Positions 16,182 to 25,206 of a stretch of DNA of 64,000 nucleotides are shown piece by piece. The stretch spans positions 682,001-746,000 of the forward strand of contig OY282386.1 of assembly GCA_958295945.1 (NCBI GenBank), read 5' to 3'. Origin of the DNA: Candidatus Poribacteria bacterium (GTDB lineage: Bacteria; Poribacteria; WGA-4E; WGA-3G). The notes under the pieces were generated by a model. The model did no database searches, was not told where the DNA came from, and saw nothing but the letters and a program-made list of their open reading frames with translations. How positions within the stretch are numbered: the first letter of the stretch is position 1; each line of letters starts with the position of its first letter. A program made the position numbers and the translations under genes.

Positions 16182-16816
16182 ATGAATCAAAAGGTGCCAA
16201 GCGCGTTATTGGACTTTATGGAGAGATGCGATTAGCAATGGAACTCCATAAACGAGGATGGCAGGTTTACAGCGCGTATATTGACGAGAAATATGATTTT
16301 GTCATTTTGAAAAGTTACTGTGAATCCTGCAAAGCATTCAAGAACGCATGGACGCGTGAACAACCTTATGGTAAAAGCACACACAAAACGGTAACCCCGC
16401 TTTGTGAGACATGTAAAAAAGACAGTCTGAAAATGCTTGTCAGATTTATTCAGGTCAAGACTTCAGAAGGAATCACTGGCAAGAAAACAAAATCGGGAGA
16501 CGTAGACAAAAGGTATAGTTTCCAGGCTAAAATTCGCTATCACTTAGCAGATGCCAGAATATTTTACGCGTGGATCCAAGTCTGGGACGAAGATAACGTC
16601 AATTACTACATATTCAAAACTGAAGACGTAGCACTTTTTGATGATTTGCAGATAGCCTCTTATCAGATAACCGATAATCAGAAAACGACACTGAGAATAA
16701 ACAAAGATGGAGAAGTGCTAAATCAGGGAAAGAAATACGATTACAGTGCATTTGAAGATTTCCTCAACAATTTTGATTGTTTGGAAGAGATAATTAATGG
16801 TGATGATTGGAAGTAA
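16178..16816 (+). CDS. Putative restriction endonuclease, PD-(D/E)xK fold with zinc ribbon
   Basis: The 212-aa product overlaps the methylase gene by ATGA. It has an early helix with GEMRLAMEL (E16), YDFVI (D40) and FIQVKTS (Q92, K94), an E...D...QxK arrangement typical of PD-(D/E)xK nucleases. Between D40 and K94 sits a four-cysteine ribbon (C48, C51, C76, C79). A later segment (YHLADARIFYAWIQVW) gives the fold's further strands. With the methylase it would make a type II system: the nuclease cuts unmodified DNA, the methylase protects the host. No named family was recognised; the nuclease call is from motif order and context. Confidence 0.65.
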   Translation: MNESKGAKRVIGLYGEMRLAMELHKRGWQVYSAYIDEKYDFVILKSYCESCKAFKNAWTREQPYGKSTHKTVTPLCETCKKDSLKMLVRFIQVKTSEGITGKKTKSGDVDKRYSFQAKIRYHLADARIFYAWIQVWDEDNVNYYIFKTEDVALFDDLQIASYQITDNQKTTLRINKDGEVLNQGKKYDYSAFEDFLNNFDCLEEIINGDDWK

Positions 16817-16887
16817 CCACACAAGTAGCGGCCTGATAAACAGCCTGCATCCAAGTCAAAAATACAATTGATTGATAGGATAAAACC

Positions 16888-17229
16888 ATGTCCAAAATAG
16901 AAGATTTTGCTTTTTATGGTGCTTCTGGACACCAATATATTTTTCAAGTCTATCCTATTGAAACAGAATTCAAAGATATTGGAGGCGTTTACATCTTCAC
17001 AAGGCGTGAGATAAATACCAGTGGCAATATCATGCATAATCTTTTGTACATTGGTCAGACGATTTCGCTCCCGATCAGACTCAATAGATTACATCATAAA
17101 TGGGAGGCAGTTTTGCGAAATCGGGGTAATTGTGTGTGTGTTTACTCAGAACTGAACAATCGGAATAGAAACAAAATTGAAGATGATCTAATTCGTAAAT
17201 ATCAACCGCCCCTTAATAGTAGATTGTAA
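16888..17229 (+). CDS. GIY-YIG domain protein, coupled to a membrane protein
   Basis: ATG 16888 follows AGGATAAAACC. The 113-aa protein is essentially one GIY-YIG domain: GVYIF (33-37), LLYIGQT (52-58), an Arg-rich helix (PIRLNRLHH, R64), a conserved Glu in NKIEDDLIRKYQPPLN (E98) and the closing Asn. Family members are single-domain nucleases or nuclease-derived binding proteins. Its stop TAA shares a base with the ATG of the next gene (TAATG), a sign of coupled translation. A second, diverged GIY-YIG gene at 42507 sits beside a homologue of that same membrane protein. Confidence 0.75.
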   Translation: MSKIEDFAFYGASGHQYIFQVYPIETEFKDIGGVYIFTRREINTSGNIMHNLLYIGQTISLPIRLNRLHHKWEAVLRNRGNCVCVYSELNNRNRNKIEDDLIRKYQPPLNSRL

Positions 17230-17735
17230 TGAAAAGTTTTACTAGACGTTACTGGCGATTCATTGTCCGTTTATGGGGCAATATGAATCGTTTTGGGCAG
17301 TTCGTGAGAAGTTTTTGGCGTAAAAACAAAGCAGGTGTTGCTCTGTCTTTACTTACAGTTGTGGTTGGCGTTTACACATACATTATTGTAAATTCCCAAG
17401 TAGGACAGACATGGAAACAAGATATAGCAGATATTTCTACTTTTGTCCCTGTTGCTGGGGTAATTGTAGGTGCAATAATAGGAGTTATTGATTTTATTAT
17501 GTTTTTATCTGATTGGTATAGCGAACTACAACAGAAACGAATTAAGGAAGCTGAAGCTGAAGGTCTTGCTAAAGGAACGGCAAAATATTACGCTGCGGTT
17601 AAAGATTGGAATGACCGCAGAATTGAGGCGGAAAACAAAGGTGAGGATTTTGACGAACCTATGCCAACTCCGCAGAATATACAAGAAGCAACCCCTGTTG
17701 AACAAACTGATGATGACCATGCTGTTGATGATTAA
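17229..17735 (+). CDS. Two-helix membrane protein with AEG linker and WNDRRIEAE tail
   Basis: The 168-aa product starts at ATG 17229, overlapping the GIY-YIG stop codon. It has a basic N-terminus, helices at about 36-54 and 72-94, then LSDWYSELQQKR, a charged AEAEGLAKG linker and the tail WNDRRIEAENKGEDFDEPMP. The stretch FVPVAGV...DFIMFLSDWY..L..KR matches the protein at 41807-42316, and the linker and tail match the one at 51005-51496. No known family is recognised. It is an inner-membrane protein with a cytoplasmic charged tail by the positive-inside pattern. Confidence 0.75.
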   Translation: MKSFTRRYWRFIVRLWGNMNRFGQFVRSFWRKNKAGVALSLLTVVVGVYTYIIVNSQVGQTWKQDIADISTFVPVAGVIVGAIIGVIDFIMFLSDWYSELQQKRIKEAEAEGLAKGTAKYYAAVKDWNDRRIEAENKGEDFDEPMPTPQNIQEATPVEQTDDDHAVDD

Positions 17736-17777
17736 ACTACAGGAAACACAGAAACGTAGGTTTAACTTATTGGTGTG

Positions 17778-18734
17778 ATGGCGGAAATGAAAAAAGACTT
17801 GAAACCGATTGACATGTCTTCTGTGAAGACATACCCACTTAAAGAACGTATCAACAAAGTTTCTGTTAACGATTTTGCGACACTCCCAGACTTAAAAGTG
17901 GAGCTTACTCCGTTTTTGGCATCCCTGCCAAAGATTCTCAAAGGACAAGATTTTACTGAACTCATTGACAAGATTGTTGCTGCACATCAACGGAAAAAGG
18001 CAGTAATTGTAATGATGGGTGGACATGTCATTAAGTGCGGTTTAACACCGCTATTGATCGCATTGGTTGAACGCGGAGTCATTACAGGTTTCGCATTCAA
18101 TGGTGCAAGCAGCATACACGATTTTGAAATTGCACTCATCGGTGAAACCTCTGAAGATGTTTCTGAATACCTAAAAACCGGTCAATTCGGCATGTGGGAG
18201 GAAACGGGAAGGTTCATGAATGAAGCGATCCAAAATGCTGCAGATACTGGCATCGGAATGGGGGAGGCATTAGGGAAGAAGTTGATAGCGATAGACGCAC
18301 CATACAACGATTACAGTCTCCTCGCGGCAGGTATTCAACACAACATTCCGATTACAGTGCATGTTGCGATTGGCACGGATATTATACATCAACATCCATC
18401 GGCAAACGGTGCTGCTATTGGTGAAGCAAGTTTTACCGACTTTCGTCTGTTGACACAACTTGTTACGGAGTTAGAAGATGGTGGGGTCGTGCTTAACTTC
18501 GGTTCGGCTGTTATATTACCAGAGGTATTTCTGAAAGCTGTGACAATTGCAAGGAATTTAGGGCATACTGTGTCTAACTTCACTGCTGCCGACTTTGATA
18601 TGCTTCAGCAATATCGTGCTGTGGAGAATGTCGTCAAACGACCGACTGAGATGGGTGGGAAAGGATACACGTTCACCGGACATCATGAGTTGATGATACC
18701 GCTTTTGGTGCAGTCGGTTCTTGCTCGGCTGTAG
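17778..18734 (+). CDS. Deoxyhypusine synthase-like protein
   Basis: The chosen ATG is 17778; a GTG just before it and an ATG at 17787 are also possible because the ribosome site is weak. The 318-aa protein has the family's Rossmann-type motifs: VIVMMGGHVIKCGLTPLLI, FNGASSIHDFEIALIGETSEDV, GMWEETGRFMN and LNFGSAVILPEVFLKA. Eukaryotic and archaeal deoxyhypusine synthase moves the aminobutyl group of spermidine onto eIF5A. Bacterial relatives often act on free polyamines, and some have unknown roles. The catalytic lysine motif of true synthases is not obvious, so function is uncertain. Confidence 0.7.
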   Translation: MAEMKKDLKPIDMSSVKTYPLKERINKVSVNDFATLPDLKVELTPFLASLPKILKGQDFTELIDKIVAAHQRKKAVIVMMGGHVIKCGLTPLLIALVERGVITGFAFNGASSIHDFEIALIGETSEDVSEYLKTGQFGMWEETGRFMNEAIQNAADTGIGMGEALGKKLIAIDAPYNDYSLLAAGIQHNIPITVHVAIGTDIIHQHPSANGAAIGEASFTDFRLLTQLVTELEDGGVVLNFGSAVILPEVFLKAVTIARNLGHTVSNFTAADFDMLQQYRAVENVVKRPTEMGGKGYTFTGHHELMIPLLVQSVLARL

Positions 18735-18750
18735 ACTGAAACACAGACAT

Positions 18751-18978
18751 CTACACAGAACGTTTTTTATCAAGCATATCCCGAACAGACTTCAGGCACT
18801 TCTTATTTGAATCATCGCAACGATTTAATTTAGATTTCATCTCACCTAACAAATCGCGAAGAGATTTTAAATGCGGCAACGATGGAGTTTTCAAATACTC
18901 ACTTAAGAGTTCTTTTCTTGTAGCACTATCCATTTCATTTTCAGTGTCTACAATTTTACGATAATCAGAATATTCCAT
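18751..18978 (-). CDS. Small charged protein of unknown function (75 aa)
   Basis: ATG 18978 is preceded by GGAGGTATAAAAT, a strong ribosome site. The 75-residue product is helical, with two cysteines (NRCDDSNKKCLKSV) and a basic end. It converges on the deoxyhypusine-synthase-like gene and is first after the CYTH gene on the reverse strand. No family recognised. Confidence 0.6.
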   Translation of the reverse strand: MEYSDYRKIVDTENEMDSATRKELLSEYLKTPSLPHLKSLRDLLGEMKSKLNRCDDSNKKCLKSVRDMLDKKRSV

Positions 18979-19014
18979 ATTTTATACCTCCATTGATGCT
19001 AAGAGTGGTGCAAT

Positions 19015-19548
19015 TTATACCTGTTCCTTTTCTCTTATTTTCTCTTTCGGGAGTTCACTATATGAAACAGCAATCGGTTCTGCTGTCTCCAAGCCAAGTG
19101 TGTTTTTTACGTGATTATGTTCCTGATTAGCATCAGCATCGGATTGTCCTTGAAATACCGTTTCTAATTCAACAAATTCACCTAAATCTTCGACAGTATC
19201 AAGGTGTATTCTGGTATTTTGATACATCCAAAGCACTCGCTGTTTTTTTATTATTGTCTTAACGCCTAAAGCAGCTGTCAAGAGTTCTCTTAATACAGAG
19301 GATTCATCAACTTTACAAAGTTGATATATACTGTAACGAGATTCCAATGTGTTCGGACGCTCATAATAAATAAGCCATCCTTCATCGGACGTGTCGGTCT
19401 CGCGTAGCTTTAATCTCCCTTTCGGATTGTGAAAATACGTGTCTACTTGATTTATAGTTTCCTGTCGCTTTGCCTTCAAGTCTGCTAACTTCGGTAGAAG
19501 CAGATCAAGCGACTCATATCGCACTTTGAACTCTAAGTTTTTGGCCAT
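19015..19548 (-). CDS. CYTH-domain protein (class IV adenylate cyclase/triphosphatase-like)
   Basis: ATG 19548 is preferred to an upstream TTG. The 177-aa product has the CYTH tunnel-fold strands: NLEFKVRY at the N-terminus, QVDTYF, GRLKLRE, GWLIYYERP and IHLDTVEDLGEFVELE. The first Glu of the signature ExExK is replaced by Asn (N-x-E-x-K), so metal or triphosphate binding may be changed. Relatives hydrolyse triphosphates (often tripolyphosphate or ThTP) or make cAMP. It lies between two other reverse-strand genes that may form a small cluster. Confidence 0.75.
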   Translation of the reverse strand: MAKNLEFKVRYESLDLLLPKLADLKAKRQETINQVDTYFHNPKGRLKLRETDTSDEGWLIYYERPNTLESRYSIYQLCKVDESSVLRELLTAALGVKTIIKKQRVLWMYQNTRIHLDTVEDLGEFVELETVFQGQSDADANQEHNHVKNTLGLETAEPIAVSYSELPKEKIREKEQV

Positions 19549-19593
19549 TATCAATCTATTTTGATGTAATTAAAATCAATAGGTTTAGGAATT

Positions 19594-20205
19594 CTATTCA
19601 GCGATATCATCAAAACCCATAATATCTTCTTCAGTTTGATAACTATTGACACAAGATTTATTGCATCTTTCACCGTGTGCTTGTAATGAACATACACGAT
19701 GCCCCATCCTTAAGGAACTTACCAAACAGGTTCTGAGTTGTTCTGTGTCAAAATTGCGTCCCACTAAGAAACTATAACTACCCATCCGCATTAACTCACG
19801 CGCTCTGTCATCATTTGAAACAATGGAGATAACTCGGATGCCAGGTTGATACCTTCTCACATACGAAAAGATAGTAGAACGTCGGTAACGTGTAAAGTCC
19901 ACGATAATCAGTTCATATTTTTGCAATCTCAGCATGCCGACAGCTCTTGAACTTCCTTCAGCTACATCACACCGATAATTTTCTGATTCAAGGATACCTC
20001 TAATTCTTTCTTGCAAATCATCATTATAGGTAATAATCAAGATTTGACCATTTAATTTGGATATCCCCTTTTTCTCCTGAATGTCAAGTGGGATGAGTGC
20101 CTGACGCACTTGCCACCGCAAGCGTCCGCGCGCTTCACGAACCTGTTGCTCAACCTTATCAAGTTTCTCTTCCATTTCAGGACGACGTCTTCTTGATCTA
20201 CGCAT
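19594..20205 (-). CDS. Receiver-like domain protein with basic N-terminus
   Basis: The 203-aa protein starts with MRRSRRRRPEMEEKL and a short coiled coil. Residues about 54-165 match a response-regulator receiver fold: ILIITYNDDLQERI, YELIIVDFTRYR (phospho-acceptor-like Asp) and VISIVSNDD. The conserved Lys near the end is absent (SFLVGRNF), so it may be a pseudo-receiver. No output domain is seen. The C-terminal 30 residues include HGERCNKSC. No clear ribosome site. It may be transcribed with the CYTH gene. Confidence 0.55.
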   Translation of the reverse strand: MRRSRRRRPEMEEKLDKVEQQVREARGRLRWQVRQALIPLDIQEKKGISKLNGQILIITYNDDLQERIRGILESENYRCDVAEGSSRAVGMLRLQKYELIIVDFTRYRRSTIFSYVRRYQPGIRVISIVSNDDRARELMRMGSYSFLVGRNFDTEQLRTCLVSSLRMGHRVCSLQAHGERCNKSCVNSYQTEEDIMGFDDIAE

Positions 20206-20738
20206 TTTACTTAATTAAACCTCATCAATATGTGGACTTCGTATTTCATCAGGAATGCGTATTCAACAACAATTCCTACAAAAGTACATCATCCAACGAT
20301 TTTAAATAACGAAAGATTCTGTAAAAGAATTCAAAAATGATGAAAAAGTTCACTAAACTTTTCAGACTTCTTATTACTTTAGACGGATTAACCCCAATTT
20401 TTGTTGTAAAAAAATGTTAGGTGCTATAAAATAACAGCAATTCTTTGATTAAATAACAACAGTGTACATCTAACTTCATTGTCGGTTACTATATCCATGT
20501 TACACATTATAGACTGATTTGTTCTAAAAAAGATAGAAAAAAATCATAATTTCGCTGTGTGATGTAAATTATAGTAAAAACCATAATTATGGACAGACTA
20601 CGGTAGGTTCGGTTTCCTAACCGAACCGGTGTTTGTTCAATCTCATAGATGCGGTTAGGAAACCGCATCTACCGGAGAGTGTGCACTTATTTTTGCATTT
20701 CACTATAACTCGTGGTTGTACGTATAAAGGATACAATG
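20206..20738. other. Gene-free spacer with a MITE
   Basis: About 360 bases of AT-rich sequence without a convincing gene, then a TAGT...ACTA MITE at 20572-20705. Divergent promoters for the flanking genes are expected here, but none has a strong consensus. Confidence 0.6.
20572..20705. mobile_element. TA-flanked MITE (TAGT...ACTA family), copy 2
   Basis: It starts TAGTAAAAACCATAATTATG, ends GCATTTCACTA and is flanked by TA. It reads as the reverse complement of copy 1: both carry CGGTAGGTTCGGTTTCCTAACC and the partner hairpin GATGCGGTTAGGAAACCGCA. Confidence 0.8.
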
Positions 20739-21785
20739 ATGAGCAACACACTGTCAACCCCGAAAGTTCCAATCCCTACTCATTTTGATGTTGATCAGGT
20801 AGGGCATGTCTGGCGTATTCCATATCAAGAACGATTAGATGATGCACGGGCATGGACACAACGATACCACATCCCTCCTGCTTCTGAGGATTCACTCCGC
20901 ACATGTCTGCTGCTTATTGATGTCCAAAATACATTCTGTATTCCAAAATACGAACTATTCGTCGCTGGTAGATCTGGCAAGGGTGCTGTTGAAGATAGCG
21001 TGCGTTTGTGTCAATTCATTTATCATAATTTACCTCAGATTACTAAAATCGCATGCACATTGGATACGCATACAGCGATGCAGATTTTCCACGAAATCTT
21101 TTGGATCAATGATGCAGGTGAACACCCTATACCACTACAAACCCTGATTACACAGGAAGATATTGAAACTGGAAAATGGCGCGTCAATCCTGCCGTAGTG
21201 GACAGTTTGCGTGGAAATGTTGAACAATATACGTGGTTTAAAAAGTTCGGTGAACATTATGTCAAGACTTTGACTGCCGATGGAAAGTATCCGCTAACGA
21301 TATGGCCCTACCATGCCATGCTTGGTGGGATTGGACATGCAATTGTTTCTGCTGTGGATGAGGCATGTTTTTTTCATGCAATTGCTCGTAACAGTCAGAC
21401 ACATTATGAGCTTAAGGGACGCAATCCGTTAACTGAGAACTACTCTGTGCTGCGGCCTGAAGTGCTACACGATGGAGAAGGAAAACCAATTGCTCAAAAG
21501 AATAAGGACTTTTTGCAAACACTTTTATCTTACGATCGCGTGATTATTGCTGGACAGGCGAAAAGCCACTGTGTTGCTTGGACGGTGAGCGATCTCCTTG
21601 CAGAAATACAACAGACAGATGCTTCGCTTGCTAAAAAAATATACCTGATGGAAGATTTGACATCATCGGTTGTTGTCCCCGGTGTTGTAGATTATACGGA
21701 ATCAGCAGATGTTGCTTTTGCAGAATTCGCTGATGCAGGCATGCACATTGTACAGTCAACTGAACCGGTTGAATATTGGGAATAA
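20739..21785 (+). CDS. Isochorismatase-like cysteine hydrolase
   Basis: Start at ATG 20739, 7 bases after AAAGGA; ATG 20736 is the alternative. The 348-aa product has LLLIDVQNTFC near the N-terminus (nucleophile-activating Asp) and GQAKSHCVAWTVSDLL near the end, which gives the catalytic Cys. It is longer than nicotinamidases (about 200 aa) because of insertions around the metal site, with WPYHAMLGGIGHAI in the middle. It probably hydrolyses an amide or related bond. The following small gene is 14 bases downstream with its own strong ribosome site. Confidence 0.75.
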   Translation: MSNTLSTPKVPIPTHFDVDQVGHVWRIPYQERLDDARAWTQRYHIPPASEDSLRTCLLLIDVQNTFCIPKYELFVAGRSGKGAVEDSVRLCQFIYHNLPQITKIACTLDTHTAMQIFHEIFWINDAGEHPIPLQTLITQEDIETGKWRVNPAVVDSLRGNVEQYTWFKKFGEHYVKTLTADGKYPLTIWPYHAMLGGIGHAIVSAVDEACFFHAIARNSQTHYELKGRNPLTENYSVLRPEVLHDGEGKPIAQKNKDFLQTLLSYDRVIIAGQAKSHCVAWTVSDLLAEIQQTDASLAKKIYLMEDLTSSVVVPGVVDYTESADVAFAEFADAGMHIVQSTEPVEYWE

Positions 21786-21799
21786 TCGGAGGAATAATT

Positions 21800-21985
21800 A
21801 TGTCTACTATACAGACACTCACGTTTCAATCAACTGATGGGGAATTAGCCGTCCCAACGATGCAGAACTGGCATATCGTATGTCCAGATAAGGCAACTGT
21901 TTCTGAAAGATATGCCGCAGAGGAATTCCAAAAATGGTTCAATCAAGTTACTCAGCTGGTGTTACCGTTTGGAACATCCGATTAG
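21800..21985 (+). pseudogene. N-terminal fragment of a DUF4838/glucuronidase-N-like protein
   Basis: ATG 21800 follows CGGAGGAATAATT. Only 61 codons remain before a stop. The segment NWHIVCPDKATVSERYAAEEFQKWF resembles the leading alpha/beta domain of DUF4838 or alpha-glucuronidase N-terminal families, in which hundreds of residues follow. The strong ribosome site and close spacing to the isochorismatase gene suggest a formerly coupled gene that was cut short. Confidence 0.5.
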
Positions 21986-22050
21986 AGCAAAGTGAAACAA
22001 TAATTGTTAACTTCAGAAGAGAAATTGAATTTTGAGAGTATTACTTGTTC

Positions 22051-22081
22051 GTAGTCGCGCAATTTATTGCGCCTCTTTTTT
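22051..22081 (+). terminator. Hairpin repeat that could act as a terminator
   Basis: GCGCAATTTATTGCGC (22057-22072) is a perfect palindrome followed by CTCTTTTTT. It is a member of the dispersed palindrome family at 429-456 and would stop transcription from the isochorismatase unit. Confidence 0.6.
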
Positions 22082-22088
22082 CCAACTA

Positions 22089-22187
22089 TGGTGAAGTATA
22101 AAAATATATCTACACTTTCTATCTACGGTAGGCGAGGTTTCCTAACCTCGCCTATGCAGAGTGTTCAAGTCCTTTCAAAATCTACTA
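22089..22187. mobile_element. TA-flanked MITE (TAGT...ACTA family), copy 3, diverged
   Basis: It begins TGGTGAAGTATAAAAATATA and ends TCAAAATCTACTA, with TA on both sides. The cargo hairpin is GGCGAGGTTTCCTAACCTCGCC. The right end matches copy 4 at 32498-32608. Confidence 0.6.
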
Positions 22188-22263
22188 TAATTGGGTATAA
22201 GTTACCACCTATGTAGGTAGATGAAATCTGGTTCCTGGAGAATGGCATCAGGAGAATTAACAG

Positions 22264-25044
22264 ATGTTTGATTTCCGAACTCCCCTTTTCCTAATTCTAC
22301 TTGCTACAGTCCCAATTCTAATCTATATTCAGTTACGCACAAGTGTTATCGCCGCGAAGTGGCGAAAACGTGCAACATTCCTCATAAGAGTTGCTGCACT
22401 GCTATGCCTTATCTTTGCCTTAGCAAATCTTCATCGAACTGACCGAGAGCAACGTCTTGCGGTAGCATTCCTGATTGATACATCTGACAGCATTGCCCCA
22501 TCCCAACAAGAAGTCGTTATAAATCAGATAAATGATGCAATAACAAAGTTGAAACCGACTGACCAATATGCGGTAATCAGCTATGCTAAAGAACCATCCA
22601 TTATAATTGGAATGGGAGCAACAGATCAACAACCATCACTCATATCAAGTCTTATGGAATCGTCTGCTGATACGGATGGTACTGATATTATCACAGCTCT
22701 CAGGCGATCACTTGAACTGTTGCCGGACAATTATCACCGTCGGATTGTCCTATTTAGCGATGGGATCAATAATTCCGGCAATGCCTCTATCAAAGATTAC
22801 TTGCCGTTGTTTAAATCAAGTGACGTAGGAATAATGTCTGTTCCTCTACAAACAGTTCAGGATGCAATCAGAGTTCAAGAACTTCAATTGCCGAACAAGG
22901 TTCGGAAAGGGCAGCAATTTGCCATGCAGGCAATCGTTGAAACAGATGGCAGTATTCCGAATGTCCCCACGACACTGTACCACAACGGTGTGCCATATCC
23001 AGATACTGAATTCACCCTGCAAAAAGGTAAAAATGTACTGCCACTACCTTCTCAAACATTATCGGAAGATGGTGCACACACATTTCACCTGAAATTAAAC
23101 ATCCGCGATGAGATACTTGAAAATAATCAAGCTTATGGCGTGGTGCGGATTCAGGACAAACCGAATGTTCTATATGTAGAAGATGATTTGGAACATGCAG
23201 ATAGTCTAAAGACGGTGCTTGAAGAGAACGGTTTTGTGGTCAATGTGATTCCTACTGCTGAAATACCGACAGAACTGGTATTGCTTCAACAGAACGATGT
23301 CCTAATACTGAGCAATGTTTCTGTAGACGCACTTTCATCGGAACAATTGGATATTATTGAACCGTATGTGCGTGACCTTGGACACGGGTTAGTGGCTATT
23401 GGTGGTGACGTTGCATTCGGTGCTGGGGGTTGGACGGATACTGCATTAGAACGGGTTCTCCCTGTAGAAATGACACCGCGTGAACGTCAAGAGGCTGTGG
23501 CACTTGTGTTTGTCATTGATACATCGGGTAGCATGGCGAACTATGTCAATTCACAGCAAAAGATTGAACTTGCTATAGAAGCAATACACGCAGGTATTCA
23601 GAATCTGGAAGAGGAGGATCAGGCTGCGATTCTCAGTTTTGATGTCAATCAACGAGATATTTCTCCACTCACATCAGACCATGACGCGTTGATACGGGCA
23701 GTAGGTAGATTAAAACCGACAGGTGGCACAACTGCGATGGATGCGGCAGTTGAAACAGCAGGAACAATACTCAAAACTGCTGAGGCAAAACTAAGGCATA
23801 TTATACTATTATCAGATGTAAAGTCGGCTGGGGATCCTACCAGATTTATGGAAACTGTTCAGGAGATTGTTGATGCGCGTATCGGCATCACCGTCATTGG
23901 CATTGGGGATGCAGACGAACAGCTGCTTCAGAAAATTGAGGACGATGGAATAGGTAGATCTGTGCATGTTAAGGATGTACGCGAACTACCAGAGGTATTG
24001 ATGGATGCTGTCCGAGAAACGCAGAGTTATATTGTTCAGGAACCTTTTGAACCAAGCATCCGTAACCAAAATGCTCCAATATTAGAAGGTATTACTGCTT
24101 TACCACAGCTGAATGGATATGTGGCGACGGCTGAGAAAACCGCTGCACAGGTCATCATCAAATCACATAAAGATGAACCTGTGCTTGCAGTTTGGAACTA
24201 CGGATTGGGGAAATCGGTTGCATGGACATCGGATATTAAACCCGCGTGGAGTGAAGATTGGATTTCTTGGACCGACTTCGGTAAGTTTTGGGGACAAGTT
24301 GTGAACTGGACTTTGCCGACTGAAGACTCAGATGTGAACTTTGATCTGGTTGTTTCGTCAACGAATGGCAGTGGGAAGATAGTCATTGATACACAACAGT
24401 CGTCTCCTGCGACTTTTGTGGTGCAGGTTGCTGGTCCGATTGGAGCAAGTTATTCAGTCAAAATGGAACAGGAAAGTTCTACCCGATACACTGGCAACTT
24501 TCAGATGAACGACAGTGGATCTTATATTGTCACAGCAAAACGTGAGGACGATGGAAGCAGACAGACAGAAACGATCTCGCTTTCCTATTCGGCAGAATAC
24601 GCAGATTTTGATGTTAACCACGCATTGCTAAAACAACTTTCCGATGAAATAGGTGGTATCTATGAACCGACTGCAACACAGATCGCTGCCCCTGCTGGTG
24701 ATGCTATTGAAAAGCGGGTATCTTTATCAAGTATGTTGTTGATTATTGCAGTAGTGCTGTTTGTACTAGAGATGATTCTCCGTCGCTTCAGTATAATGAG
24801 TGGATATCTGTCTGAACTTCGTGCACAACTGCGCGGGCAAGCTGAGTCTGTGATACCTGATACTATAACACGACTTACACAGAAGAAAGGAGAAGTACCT
24901 TCAGTCCCTGTTAGTGGTGTCTATTCAACGATGGAGGATGTGTCTCTACGGGAACGGACAACTTCAGAAACGCCTCCTTCAGAACAGGTGGAAGGGACGG
25001 TGGCGCGTTTATTGGCTGCGAAGAGGAGGTCACAATCGGTGTGA
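22264..25044 (+). CDS. Large membrane protein with two von Willebrand factor A domains
   Basis: ATG 22264 follows AGGAGAATTAACAG. The 926-aa protein begins with two membrane helices (about 8-24 and 38-56), the BatA/YfbK-like opening. Then comes a VWA domain with MIDAS DTSDS (near residue 72), an Ig-like linker, a glutamine-amidotransferase-like section (VLYVEDDLEHADSL, GLVAIGGDVAFGAGGW), a second VWA with DTSGS (near 420) and GGTTAMDAA, and a C-terminal helix (about 820-838) followed by a cytoplasmic tail. Such proteins are metal-ion adhesion modules at the envelope; the partner is unknown. It is transcribed alone. Confidence 0.85.
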   Translation: MFDFRTPLFLILLATVPILIYIQLRTSVIAAKWRKRATFLIRVAALLCLIFALANLHRTDREQRLAVAFLIDTSDSIAPSQQEVVINQINDAITKLKPTDQYAVISYAKEPSIIIGMGATDQQPSLISSLMESSADTDGTDIITALRRSLELLPDNYHRRIVLFSDGINNSGNASIKDYLPLFKSSDVGIMSVPLQTVQDAIRVQELQLPNKVRKGQQFAMQAIVETDGSIPNVPTTLYHNGVPYPDTEFTLQKGKNVLPLPSQTLSEDGAHTFHLKLNIRDEILENNQAYGVVRIQDKPNVLYVEDDLEHADSLKTVLEENGFVVNVIPTAEIPTELVLLQQNDVLILSNVSVDALSSEQLDIIEPYVRDLGHGLVAIGGDVAFGAGGWTDTALERVLPVEMTPRERQEAVALVFVIDTSGSMANYVNSQQKIELAIEAIHAGIQNLEEEDQAAILSFDVNQRDISPLTSDHDALIRAVGRLKPTGGTTAMDAAVETAGTILKTAEAKLRHIILLSDVKSAGDPTRFMETVQEIVDARIGITVIGIGDADEQLLQKIEDDGIGRSVHVKDVRELPEVLMDAVRETQSYIVQEPFEPSIRNQNAPILEGITALPQLNGYVATAEKTAAQVIIKSHKDEPVLAVWNYGLGKSVAWTSDIKPAWSEDWISWTDFGKFWGQVVNWTLPTEDSDVNFDLVVSSTNGSGKIVIDTQQSSPATFVVQVAGPIGASYSVKMEQESSTRYTGNFQMNDSGSYIVTAKREDDGSRQTETISLSYSAEYADFDVNHALLKQLSDEIGGIYEPTATQIAAPAGDAIEKRVSLSSMLLIIAVVLFVLEMILRRFSIMSGYLSELRAQLRGQAESVIPDTITRLTQKKGEVPSVPVSGVYSTMEDVSLRERTTSETPPSEQVEGTVARLLAAKRRSQSV

Positions 25045-25206
25045 AATCAATTTTGTCTGAACCAGGATTTCCAGGATTATGTATCTGAAGTTTCAAGGTG
25101 CTCATCTAAAGATAGATGGATCTGATACGGATTAATATGTTCATGAATGTCCGAGGCGCAATGAATTGCGCGACTACGAACGCTTTTTTGATAATAATAA
25201 GTTATT

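Noticed and set aside
19594-20205. Calling the receiver-like protein a response regulator
   Set aside because: The conserved Lys is missing and there is no output domain or histidine kinase nearby.
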